Assembly (NCBI RefSeq): GCF_000385135.1
Contig: NZ_ARQM01000013.1
Location: 124,001 to 188,000, forward strand
DNA length: 64,000 nt
DNA from: Promicromonospora sukumoe 327MFSha3.1
GTDB lineage: Bacteria > Actinomycetota > Actinomycetes > Actinomycetales > Cellulomonadaceae
Direction: 5' to 3'
A program made the translations under genes and the position numbers. This document shows, piece by piece, positions 1-11,194 of this stretch (positions within the stretch are counted from its first letter, which is position 1; every line of letters starts with the position of its first letter). The notes below the pieces were generated by a model. It was not told where the DNA came from and searched no databases. It saw only the letters and a list, made by a program, of their open reading frames with translations.

Positions 1-22
1 ACGCGAGCGTAACCCCGCGCAC

Positions 23-1276
23 TCAGGCCGCCTGCGCCTCGTCCCGGTTGGGGTTCTCGAACGCCTCCGCCATCAGCGCGATCTCCTCCGGCGGCAGCGA
101 CATGTCGCGCGCGATCTGCGACCAGCCCGACGTCGCCGCGGCGACCTCGCCGAGCACGCGACGGGCGTCGTCCTGCCGCAGACCGTAGGAGTCCGCGGTG
201 GCGAGCAGGACCCGCACGTCGCGGTCGATCCGGGTGCCACCCGGGCGGAGCGGCGTGGACTCGACGACGGCGAACGGGTTGGGGTTCACGTCGAACAGCG
301 GGGACAGCGACCAGCCGTCGGCGCGGCGCAGGAACCCGTGGTTCTTCATGTGGTCGTCCACGTTGCGCACGAGCAGCGTGAACGCCACGCGGCGGAACAG
401 GTCGTGCCCGTCGGTGGCCGGCCGGCCCGAGTGGTCCGCCAGCGTCTCGGCGAGCGTGCGGTAGTCGATGACCTCGAAGAACGCCTTCTGCGTGAGGCTG
501 TCCGCGGACAGGAAGCCGATGCGGCCGCCGTCCGGCCGCCGGTCGAAGCGGCGGGTCAGCAGGATGGAGCGGGACGGGCCGATGCGGTGCAGCCGCGCGA
601 CGGGCACCTCGATGCCGGCGTCCGAGGCCAGGCGCAGCGTCAGGTACTCCCACGCCTGGACGTCCCAGCGGTCGCCGGTCTCGGGCAGCTTGGCCATCCA
701 CAGGTCGCCCTCGGCGTCCTTCACGGTCACCTTGGGGCGGGCGCCGCCCATCGAGGTTCCCGCGGCGACCAGGAGCCGCACGTCGTGGTCGGTCTCGCGG
801 TGCTGCGCGACGGCGTCCGCGGCGTCGGTCAGGGACGGCAGGTCCACCAGGTCGGGGACCTCGGCCCGCGGCGGCCCCATGAACGTCTTGCCCTCGTCGA
901 GCGAGAAGCGCAGCGCGCCCAGCCGGGTCTCGTCCTGCACGCCGAGCAGGAAGTCGACCTCGGTCAGCGTCATGAAGCCGCGCCCCTCGGCGCGGGCGGC
1001 GCGGCGCTCCGCGTTGAACAGCAGCGTCCGGCCCCACTGGTCGGGCTGGCAGTCGGCCAGGACGCCGAACAGGGGCCGGTCGCTGCCCGACGGGATGTTC
1101 CCCGGCGTCAGCGGCAGCTCGGGGCACAGGGCGTACGCGCGCTGGTCGCGCAGGTACGCGGCGTCGTAGCGGAACGTGCAGCCCACGAGGGCGCCGCCGC
1201 GGTTGAGATGCATGTCGAGGTCACCTGCGCGGACCTGACCCCCGCCGGGAAGCTCGACCTCGACACGAATCGACAA
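23..1276 (-). CDS. hipA: HipA-family serine/threonine kinase toxin
   Basis: 417 residues, normal length for HipA. HipA kinases phosphorylate a target in translation (glutamyl-tRNA synthetase in E. coli) and cause growth arrest; the partner HipB neutralises them. The N-terminal HipA subdomain covers roughly residues 5-110. A glycine-rich ATP loop (GTSMGGARPK) lies near residue 172. The kinase core has the catalytic motif VRNVDDHMKNHG near residue 305 (Asp plus Asn as in HipA), followed by SPLFDVNP as the metal-binding segment. Start is TTG at 1276, chosen because AGAAGG lies 9 nt upstream. It follows the antitoxin gene by 23 nt, so one transcript is likely. All catalytic motifs are intact, so it is probably active. 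The target is not predictable from sequence. Confidence 0.9.
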   Translation of the reverse strand: MSIRVEVELPGGGQVRAGDLDMHLNRGGALVGCTFRYDAAYLRDQRAYALCPELPLTPGNIPSGSDRPLFGVLADCQPDQWGRTLLFNAERRAARAEGRGFMTLTEVDFLLGVQDETRLGALRFSLDEGKTFMGPPRAEVPDLVDLPSLTDAADAVAQHRETDHDVRLLVAAGTSMGGARPKVTVKDAEGDLWMAKLPETGDRWDVQAWEYLTLRLASDAGIEVPVARLHRIGPSRSILLTRRFDRRPDGGRIGFLSADSLTQKAFFEVIDYRTLAETLADHSGRPATDGHDLFRRVAFTLLVRNVDDHMKNHGFLRRADGWSLSPLFDVNPNPFAVVESTPLRPGGTRIDRDVRVLLATADSYGLRQDDARRVLGEVAAATSGWSQIARDMSLPPEEIALMAEAFENPNRDEAQAA

Positions 1277-1299
1277 CGGCGCTCACCTTCTCTTCTCGT

Positions 1300-1602
1300 T
1301 CAGCTGGGGACCCTGACTCGCTGCGGCAGGGCCCGTTCCGCGTGGAACCGGCCCATCTCGGTGGTCAGCGGGTCGCTCGCGCCGACGACGGCGTCGGCCA
1401 TGCCGAGCACCCGCAGCACCGCGAACGTGTTCTCGAGACTGACCGTCCCCGTGCCGGTCTCGATGGCCCGCAGCGTGGTGCGGGTGATGCCCGCGCGGTC
1501 CGCGACGAGCTGGGCCGTGAGGCCGTGGATCTTGCGCCAGGCACGCACATGGTCGCCGAGCGACGTGAGATCGCGCTGGGTACGGAGGGATGTTCTGGCC
1601 AT
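1300..1602 (-). CDS. hipB: HipB-like XRE antitoxin
   Basis: 100 residues. A single XRE/Cro helix-turn-helix covers about residues 15-72 (AQLVADRAGITRTTLRAIE is the HTH core). It is expected to bind the HipA kinase and repress the operon. ATG at 1602 has a good site, AAAGGAG, 8 nt upstream. Gene order antitoxin then toxin is standard for hipBA. The operator is visible just upstream at 1616-1646. The short C-terminal tail after residue 75 is charged, as in antitoxins that dock on HipA. Confidence 0.88.
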   Translation of the reverse strand: MARTSLRTQRDLTSLGDHVRAWRKIHGLTAQLVADRAGITRTTLRAIETGTGTVSLENTFAVLRVLGMADAVVGASDPLTTEMGRFHAERALPQRVRVPS

Positions 1603-1615
1603 GACTGCTCCTTTC

Positions 1616-1646
1616 GGTTACCAGGCTAACCGACGGGGCTGGTAAC
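1616..1646. promoter_or_regulatory. Probable HipB operator (nested inverted repeats)
   Basis: GTTACCAG (1617-1624) and CTGGTAAC (1639-1646) form perfect 8-bp arms. Nested inside is GGTTA-N6-TAACC (1616-1631). The cluster lies 14-44 nt upstream of the antitoxin ATG, where autorepression by HipB would act. The binding protein is inferred from position. Confidence 0.6.
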
Positions 1647-1739
1647 GGTCACTGTGGTGGCCACTATTTCGTGGTGCGAAATGAGACGGTCGGCGAGACG
1701 GCGCGTCGTGGCCCGGGACCCGGGTCCGCGCGCCGGATG

Positions 1740-1783
1740 GCGGAAAAGCACGAGGGCCGCCCCACACCGTGTGGGGCGGCCCT
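1740..1783 (-). terminator. Rho-independent terminator of the substrate-binding protein gene
   Basis: A GC-rich hairpin (1753-1783, 14-bp arms of AGGGCCGCCCCACA type) is followed on the minus strand by TGCTTTTCC. It lies 25 nt after the stop of the 1808-2755 gene. Confidence 0.8.
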
Positions 1784-1807
1784 CCTGGCGCTGTGGTCAG
1801 CGGCGCG

Positions 1808-2755
1808 TCACGGCTGCTGGTTGTTGACCGTGGCCGTCTCCAGGGCACCGACCGAGAGGTCGTGCTTCTCCAGGATCTCGGCGTAGGTTCCGTCGTCGAT
1901 CAGGCTCTGCAGAGCGGCCTGGTAGGCACGGACGAGCTCGACGTCGCCCTTCAGGAACCGGAAGCCCAGGGGCGTCGGGTTGATGATCTCGGTGTTGGCC
2001 ACCTCGAAGATGTCGCCGGAGCCGATCTGCTTGGCGTTGTAGACGCCGGTCGACCACTGGGTGAGCTCGGCATCAGCCTTGCCCGCCTCGACCTGGGCGA
2101 GCGCGTCGGCGTCGGTGCCGAACGGCGTGATCACGATCGGCTTGGCCTTGCACTCGCTCTCGTTGAGGGCGATCAGCGCCGTCTGCTGCGACGTGTAGTC
2201 GATCGGGTCGGTGCCACCGAGCACGGCGACGTTGCGGCCGCACAGGTCCTCGAGCGTCTTGATCCCGGCGGGGTTGCCGGCCGGGACCATGATCGCGTCG
2301 CTGTCGTTGTAGTAGTCGACGAAGTCGGACTCGATCTGGCGCTCAGGGGTGTCCGACATCGCCGCGGCGACGACGTCGACGTTGCTGGCGTACAGCTCGT
2401 CGATCAGCGAGTCCCACGGCATGTCGACGAAGTTGTACTTGATCCCCAGCCGCTTCGACGCGGCGTCGAACAGGTCGATCTCGAAGCCGACGATGCGGCC
2501 GGCCTCGTTCGTGTACTCGAAGGGCGGGTAGCCCGACTCCGTGCCGACGGCGATGCGCGTGGACTCCGCCCGCAGCTCGCCGGGGAGCATTGCGCGCAGC
2601 TCCGGGCGCACCTCCACGGCCTGCGTGGCACCTTCGGCCGGCTCGGCAGGGTCGGCCGCGCAGCCGGTCAGCAGGGCGCCGAGCGCGGTCACCGCCGCGA
2701 TCGAGCTGATGACCGCACGTACGCGGTTTCCACGCACGCGATGTCCGAGAGCCAT
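1808..2755 (-). CDS. ABC transporter substrate-binding lipoprotein, family 3 (amino-acid type)
   Basis: 315 residues from ATG 2755, chosen because GGAGGA lies 6 nt upstream; an in-frame ATG at 2779 has no such site. It has an N-terminal signal segment with lipobox LLTGC, so it is predicted to be lipid-anchored outside the membrane. The mature part is a type-2 periplasmic-binding fold of the glutamine/glutamate family: VGTESGYPPFEY near the start, GFEIDLFDAASKRLG, MPWDSLIDEL, and FRFLKGDVELVRAYQAALQSLIDDGTY at the end. It should bind a small amino acid or related ligand. No permease or ATPase gene is adjacent, so it is an orphan that must pair with a transporter encoded elsewhere. A strong terminator follows. 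Confidence 0.87.
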   Translation of the reverse strand: MALGHRVRGNRVRAVISSIAAVTALGALLTGCAADPAEPAEGATQAVEVRPELRAMLPGELRAESTRIAVGTESGYPPFEYTNEAGRIVGFEIDLFDAASKRLGIKYNFVDMPWDSLIDELYASNVDVVAAAMSDTPERQIESDFVDYYNDSDAIMVPAGNPAGIKTLEDLCGRNVAVLGGTDPIDYTSQQTALIALNESECKAKPIVITPFGTDADALAQVEAGKADAELTQWSTGVYNAKQIGSGDIFEVANTEIINPTPLGFRFLKGDVELVRAYQAALQSLIDDGTYAEILEKHDLSVGALETATVNNQQP

Positions 2756-2870
2756 GCGGTGTCCTCCACAAAACGACATGATGAGCGGGTTACGCGGGTG
2801 GAGCCTATACGGTCCGGGTCATTTGCTGTGAATTCGAGTTTCACCTACTCCCACGGCAGCGACCCCGGCG

Positions 2871-6467
<3,597 letters not shown>

Positions 6468-6622
6468 AGGTCTGTTCCTTCGAGGGCGCACGACGACGGG
6501 CCCTTCACGGGCATGACCCGGGTAGGGGTCATGTGGTGAGGGGCTGGTCCCAGGCTACTCCTGGGCACTGACACCACGCTTTGCGGTGCCTTCCGTCCCG
6601 CTCTGTCCTACGATGACCGGCG

Positions 6623-7702
6623 ATGTTCACCCCCTCTAGCTCCCCGCGGCACGGCACGCCCGCCCCGGGGCGAGCCGCCGTCGCGCACCGTTCCGCCGTC
6701 CGGCTCGACTGGCCCGATGCCGCCCGCGGCCTCGCCATCGGCCTCGTGGTGCTCTACCACGCGACCAACTGGACGTGGTCCACGGGGTACGAGGTGAGCG
6801 TGCTGCGCGAGGTCAACGAGACCCTGCGCAGCCTGCGCATGCCGCTCTTCTTCGCCGTGGCTGGCATGTTCGCCGGCAAGTGGATGACGGTGCCGTGGTC
6901 CACGCTGGCCCGGGGCAAGCTCCTGTACTTCGCGTGGGTGTTCGTGCTGTGGGAGCCCATCTCCCTGGTGGTCCGCCTGGTCACGGGCTACTACCAGGTG
7001 GCCGACGCCGACTGGGGCACCCTCGCGGACCAGCTCGCCTGGTCGCTGCTGGTCCCCCGCTCGGAGCTGTGGTTCCTCTGGACGCTGGCCGCGTTCTTCG
7101 TGGTCGCCCGGGCGCTGCGCCGGGTACCCGTGCCGGTGCAGCTCCTGGCGGCGGCCGCCGTGAGCGGCTGGGCGCTGGCGGGCTGGGAGCCGGAGAGCAT
7201 CGCGTGGCGCGGCACGGCGCAGTTCGCGCTGTTCTTCCTGGGCGGCCTGCACCTGCGGTCGCTGCTCGAACGGTTCGCCGAGCGCATGACCTGGTACTGG
7301 GCGCTGGGCGCGGTGGCCCTCTGGCTCACGGTCCAGATCGCGGTGCGCCAGCTCGGCCTGGCCGACCTCCCCGGCTGCTACCTGCTGGCCAACGTCGCCG
7401 GCGTGCCGGCCGGGGTGGCCGTGAGCGTGCTGGTCTCCCGCGTGCCCGGTTCGCTCGGGCTGCGCTGGCTGGGCGCGCGCACGCTGCCGGTCTTCGTCAC
7501 GCACACGTCCGTGGTGCTCGCGCTGCTGTACCTGCTGTACAGCAACGGGATCTGGATCCCCGCGCCGCAGTCGCAGTGGCTGCCGGTGGCGCTCTGGGCC
7601 GCGGCGATCGGTGTCGGCCTGGGCCTGGGCGCGCTGGCCCCGCGGGTCGGCGCGCGCTGGCTGTTCGCCCCGCCCCGCCGGCTGACGGGCGGCCGCCGCT
7701 GA
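6623..7702 (+). CDS. Membrane acyltransferase-3 family protein
   Basis: 359 residues. After a basic, proline-rich N-terminus comes the family signature RLDWPDAARGLAIGLVVLYH (about residues 32-50; His is the expected catalytic residue), then about ten hydrophobic membrane segments. Acyltransferase-3 proteins acylate cell-surface polysaccharides, lipids or exported metabolites; the substrate here is unknown. A TACGAT hexamer at 6609-6614 lies 8 nt before the ATG with no Shine-Dalgarno sequence, suggesting a leaderless transcript. It stands alone between mfd and the MFS operon, and is followed by a perfect 56-nt palindrome. Confidence 0.82.
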   Translation: MFTPSSSPRHGTPAPGRAAVAHRSAVRLDWPDAARGLAIGLVVLYHATNWTWSTGYEVSVLREVNETLRSLRMPLFFAVAGMFAGKWMTVPWSTLARGKLLYFAWVFVLWEPISLVVRLVTGYYQVADADWGTLADQLAWSLLVPRSELWFLWTLAAFFVVARALRRVPVPVQLLAAAAVSGWALAGWEPESIAWRGTAQFALFFLGGLHLRSLLERFAERMTWYWALGAVALWLTVQIAVRQLGLADLPGCYLLANVAGVPAGVAVSVLVSRVPGSLGLRWLGARTLPVFVTHTSVVLALLYLLYSNGIWIPAPQSQWLPVALWAAAIGVGLGLGALAPRVGARWLFAPPRRLTGGRR

Positions 7703-7726
7703 CCGCGGCAGTTTGCACCGCGGACT

Positions 7727-7782
7727 CGGCAGTTGGCATCGAGATCGGCTCAGGCCTGAGCCGATCTCGATGCCAACTGCCG
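7727..7782. repeat. Perfect 56-nt intergenic palindrome
   Basis: Two exact 28-nt arms, CGGCAGTTGGCATCGAGATC continuing to CAGG, meet with no loop at 7754/7755. It lies 24 nt after the acyltransferase stop and about 90 nt before the MFS promoter. It may end transcription, but no T-run follows on the plus strand. The core GAGATCGGCTCAGG does not recur in this window. Confidence 0.75.
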
Positions 7783-7884
7783 ACCGCCAAGCAGAAGAAC
7801 GCCCCCGCCTCACCCGGGTGAACAACGCAGTTCACCCCTGTTCGACAAGTCGTCACCCCGGGCCTCCGCCGTAGCCTGAGCGAC

Positions 7885-9276
7885 ATGTCAGGGCTCCTCC
7901 GCGCCGCCCCGGGAGAGACCGGCACGCAGGCCGGATCTCCGTCCGCCGACCGACCGAGCACGCGATCAGCCGGCGGTCCGGGCACGCGATCAGGCGGCCG
8001 GTCCGACGCCGCCCGCCGCCGCGCGGGACGGGTCTCGTCCACCGTCGTGACGCTCGGCGTCGTCAGCTTCCTGACCGACGTCTCCTCCGAGGCCGTCACC
8101 GCGATCCTGCCGCTGTACGTCACCGCGGCGCTCGGCCTGTCGGTGGTCGCGTACGGCGTCGTCGACGGGCTGGTGCAGGGCGCAGGCGCCCTGGTCCGGG
8201 TGGCCGGCGGCTGGGCCTCGGACCGGACCGACCGCCCCAAGTGGGTCGCCGCCGTCGGCTACGGGCTCTCCGCGCTGACCCGGGTGGGCCTGCTGTTCGC
8301 CGCCGGGCTCCCGGCGATCGCGAGCCTCGTGGTGACGGACCGGGTCGGCAAGGGCGTGCGGACGGCGCCGCGCGACGCGCTGATCGCGGCGTCCGCCAAC
8401 CCGCGCAACCTCGGGCGCTCCTTCGGGGTGCACCGGGCCCTGGACACGGCGGGGGCCGCGCTCGGCCCGCTGCTCGCGTTCGTGGTGCTCTGGGCCATCC
8501 CGGACGGCTACACGACCGTCTTCGTGATCTCGCTCGGCGCCGCCGTGCTCGGCGTGGGCGCCCTCGTGTTCCTGGTCCCGGACCTGCGGCCCCGGCAGGC
8601 CGCCTGGCTGCGCACCCACCGCAGCCGCGAGTCGCGCGGGCTGCCCAAGTGCAAGGGCTGCACGTGCGAGGCGCCCGGCGGCCTGCAGCTCACCGGGCGG
8701 CCGTTCTCGTGGGGCTTCCTGCGCCGGGGCGCCACGGTGCGGATCCTCGTCGTGGCCGGGCTGCTGGGGCTGCTGACGGTCGGCGACGGGTTCGTCTACC
8801 TCGCGCTGCAGGACCGCGACGGGTTCGCCACCCAGTGGTTCCCGCTGCTGTACGTGGGCACCAACGCCGTCTACATGCTGCTCGCCGCGCCGGTGGGCCG
8901 GTTCGCCGACCGGTTCGGCCGGGCGCGCGTGCTGGTCTGGGGGCACGTGCTGCTCGCGGCCGCGTACGCCTGCGCGGCCGCCCCCTTCGCGGGCGCGACG
9001 ACGACGGTGGTCGCCCTGGTCCTGCTCGGCGCCTTCTACGCCGCGACCGACGGCGTGCTCTCGGCGCTGACCAGTGCGCTCGTCCCCGCCGACGTCCGGG
9101 GCACCGCGATCGGCACCGCGCAGACCGTCACCGCCGTGGCGCGGATGGCGGCCTCGGCCGGGTTCGGCGTGCTCTGGTACGCGGCCGGCCGGGTCGACGC
9201 CCTGTGGATCGCCACGGCGGCGCTCGTGGTCGCCGTCCCGGTCTGCGCGTTCCTGCTGCGGAAGTCGGCGGCATGA
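7885..9276 (+). CDS. MFS transporter with a Cys-rich central loop
   Basis: 463 residues, about 12 membrane helices. The first half opens TLGVVSFLTDVSSEAVTAILPLY, as in an MFS subgroup often annotated as quinolone/multidrug-like. RVGKGVRTAPRDALIA is the loop 2/4 motif. The second half contains RFADRFGRARVL. The cytoplasmic loop between helices 6 and 7 has KCKGCTCEAPGG near residue 255, a C-x2-C-x-C cluster uncommon in MFS proteins. TAGCCT at 7872-7877 is 7 nt before the ATG, consistent with leaderless expression. Its stop overlaps the next start (ATGA), so the next two genes are co-transcribed. The substrate is unknown. Confidence 0.85.
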   Translation: MSGLLRAAPGETGTQAGSPSADRPSTRSAGGPGTRSGGRSDAARRRAGRVSSTVVTLGVVSFLTDVSSEAVTAILPLYVTAALGLSVVAYGVVDGLVQGAGALVRVAGGWASDRTDRPKWVAAVGYGLSALTRVGLLFAAGLPAIASLVVTDRVGKGVRTAPRDALIAASANPRNLGRSFGVHRALDTAGAALGPLLAFVVLWAIPDGYTTVFVISLGAAVLGVGALVFLVPDLRPRQAAWLRTHRSRESRGLPKCKGCTCEAPGGLQLTGRPFSWGFLRRGATVRILVVAGLLGLLTVGDGFVYLALQDRDGFATQWFPLLYVGTNAVYMLLAAPVGRFADRFGRARVLVWGHVLLAAAYACAAAPFAGATTTVVALVLLGAFYAATDGVLSALTSALVPADVRGTAIGTAQTVTAVARMAASAGFGVLWYAAGRVDALWIATAALVVAVPVCAFLLRKSAA

Positions 9277-10304
9277 GCGCGCTGCCCACCCACCGCCGTC
9301 GGACGGCGTTCGCCGTGCTCACCGTCGTGGTCCTGGCCGGCACCGGCTGGTTCGTCACCACCGAGGTGCTGCGCGCCCGGGCCGAGCAGGCCGCCCCGAG
9401 CGCGGTCGAGCAGGCCGAGGACGTGCTGGCCGGCCCGCACGTGCTGTTCCGCGGCACCGCGCCCGGCGACCTGTACGGCCGGGTGTCCGCCGTCGCCCTG
9501 GACGACCTGTCCGGCCCCCGCGAGGTGACGCCCGTCGTCTGCGACCGGGTGGACTCCGACGGCGAGACGACCGTCTGCCTGCACACCCGCCGCGGCGTCG
9601 TCACCACCTACGAGGCCGAGGTGCTGGACGCCGCCTGGCAGACCACCGCGAGCTGGCCCCTGCCGGGCATCCCGAGCCGCACCCGGCTCTCGCCGGACGG
9701 CCTGGTGGCCACCACCGCGTTCGTCTCGGGCCACTCCTACGCGACCACGGGCTTCTCCACCGAGACCACGGTGCACCGCGCCGACGGCTCGGACGTCTCG
9801 GGCAACCTCGAGGACTTCACGCTGGTGGTCGACGGCGAGGAGATCGCCCCCGTGGACCGGAACGTGTGGGGCGTGACCTTCGCGGACGAGCGGACCTTCT
9901 ACGCCACGGTCCAGTCGCAGTCGCTGGGCCGCACCTGGCTGGTGCGGGGCGACCTCACCGACCGCACGCTGGTGACGCTGCTCGACGGCGTGGAGTGCCC
10001 CTCCCTGTCGCCGGACGGTACCCGGCTGGCCTTCAAGCACGACGCCCGCGAGCCCGGTACGGCCACGCCGCACTGGACCCCGGCGGTGCTCGACCTCGAC
10101 ACGATGGCGATCACCGTGCTCGACACCGAGGACCGGAACGTCGACGACCAGATCACCTGGCTCGACGACGCCACCCTCCTCTACGGGCTGCCCCGCGCCG
10201 ACGAGCCGGGCACCACCGACGTCTGGGCCCTGCCCGCGGACGGCGCGACCGACCCGGTGGTCGCCATCCCGCAGGCCTGGTCCCCGAGCGTGGTCAGGGG
10301 ATGA
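9273..10304 (+). CDS. Membrane-anchored TolB-like beta-propeller protein
   Basis: 343 residues. One N-terminal membrane segment (FAVLTVVVLAGTGWFVTTEVL, residues about 11-31) is followed by an extracytoplasmic propeller with PD40-type blades; RLSPDGLVATTAF and PSLSPDGTRLAFKHD are the clearest. The start overlaps the MFS stop by 4 nt, so the two are translationally coupled. Function is unknown; the context suggests an accessory or sensing protein for the transporter. Specific activity cannot be inferred. Confidence 0.75.
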   Translation: MSALPTHRRRTAFAVLTVVVLAGTGWFVTTEVLRARAEQAAPSAVEQAEDVLAGPHVLFRGTAPGDLYGRVSAVALDDLSGPREVTPVVCDRVDSDGETTVCLHTRRGVVTTYEAEVLDAAWQTTASWPLPGIPSRTRLSPDGLVATTAFVSGHSYATTGFSTETTVHRADGSDVSGNLEDFTLVVDGEEIAPVDRNVWGVTFADERTFYATVQSQSLGRTWLVRGDLTDRTLVTLLDGVECPSLSPDGTRLAFKHDAREPGTATPHWTPAVLDLDTMAITVLDTEDRNVDDQITWLDDATLLYGLPRADEPGTTDVWALPADGATDPVVAIPQAWSPSVVRG

Positions 10305-10308
10305 CGCG

Positions 10309-11097
10309 ATGTACACCAACCACAGGAACCCAGGCGGCCCGACGCCGTCCGCGGCCGGCCGGCGCACGCCCCGGCGGCGCACCACGGCACCGCTGCTGGC
10401 CGCCGCGCCGCTGCTGGCCGCGGCGCTGACGCTGACGGCCTGCACCGGCACGCCCGAGGCGGGCGAGGGCCCGAACGACGCCGCGGCGTCCGCGAGCCCC
10501 GGCGCGGCCTCGGCCTCGCCGTCGGGCAAGGCGTCCGACGGCGGGCCGGAGGGCGACGGCACGAGCTCGGCACCGAGCCCGAGCGCCGAGCCCAGCACCG
10601 CGCCCACGAAGTCCGGGGGCACGGCGCCCATGCCCGACGGGGGCAGCGGCGGGCAGAGCGGCGGCGACGGCAGCGAGGTGGTGCCGCCCGAGTCGGGCGA
10701 CAGCAGCGGCGACGGCCTGGGCGACACCGCGATCCCGGCCGCCGGCCGGCTCGCCGCGGCCCCGCGCACCGGCAGCGGCTCCGGCCTCGTGGCCGGCTTC
10801 CCCGAGGACGTCGTGCTGGTCCCCTCGGACGCCGACGTGGCCTCCAGCTCCGTGACCGGGTCGGACGGCCGCTTCCAGGTGACCCTCGACGCGAGGGTCC
10901 CCGCCGGCTGCACCGGCGTTCTGCTCGACTACCGGTCCTGGTTCACGACGGGCGGGTTCGCCGAGAAGGACACGACGGCCCGCCCCGGCCGCACGGAGGT
11001 CGAGCTCGCCCGCAAGGGCGAGAGCGTCCTGCTCACCGCCACCAAGGACGGCAAGGCGTGCACGGTCACGGTGTTCGCCACGCTGCGGGAGCGCTGA
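10309..11097 (+). CDS. Lipoprotein with Ser/Gly/Pro-rich linker, unknown function
   Basis: 262 residues. A basic N-terminus and hydrophobic stretch end in lipobox LTAC (Cys about residue 45). About 110 residues of low-complexity Ala/Ser/Gly/Pro follow and look like a cell-wall-spanning linker. A compact C-terminal domain of about 90 residues (from about 172) contains two Cys, in PAGCTG and GKACTV, that could form a disulfide. AGGGG lies upstream and the gap to the previous stop is 4 nt, so it is the last gene of the MFS operon. No known domain is recognised. Confidence 0.72.
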   Translation: MYTNHRNPGGPTPSAAGRRTPRRRTTAPLLAAAPLLAAALTLTACTGTPEAGEGPNDAAASASPGAASASPSGKASDGGPEGDGTSSAPSPSAEPSTAPTKSGGTAPMPDGGSGGQSGGDGSEVVPPESGDSSGDGLGDTAIPAAGRLAAAPRTGSGSGLVAGFPEDVVLVPSDADVASSSVTGSDGRFQVTLDARVPAGCTGVLLDYRSWFTTGGFAEKDTTARPGRTEVELARKGESVLLTATKDGKACTVTVFATLRER

Positions 11098-11133
11098 CGC
11101 GGCAGGTACGGCGCTGACGACAGAGCGCCGACG

Positions 11134-11171
11134 AAGAAGGGGCGCCGCCCGGCCGGGCGGCGCCCCTTCTT
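11134..11171. terminator. Bidirectional terminator
   Basis: Perfect 38-nt palindrome with AAGAAGGGGCGCCGCCCGG arms, flanked by A/T at both ends (TTCTTTCG on plus). It sits between convergent genes ending at 11097 and 11195. Confidence 0.85.
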
Positions 11172-11194
11172 TCGTCAGTCGGCCGGACCGGGCC

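Noticed and set aside
338-1645. Long plus-strand frame opposite hipBA
   Set aside because: It is a GC-bias shadow: low-complexity Arg/Gly/Val/Ala protein with no motif, while both minus-strand genes have clear family motifs and ribosome sites.
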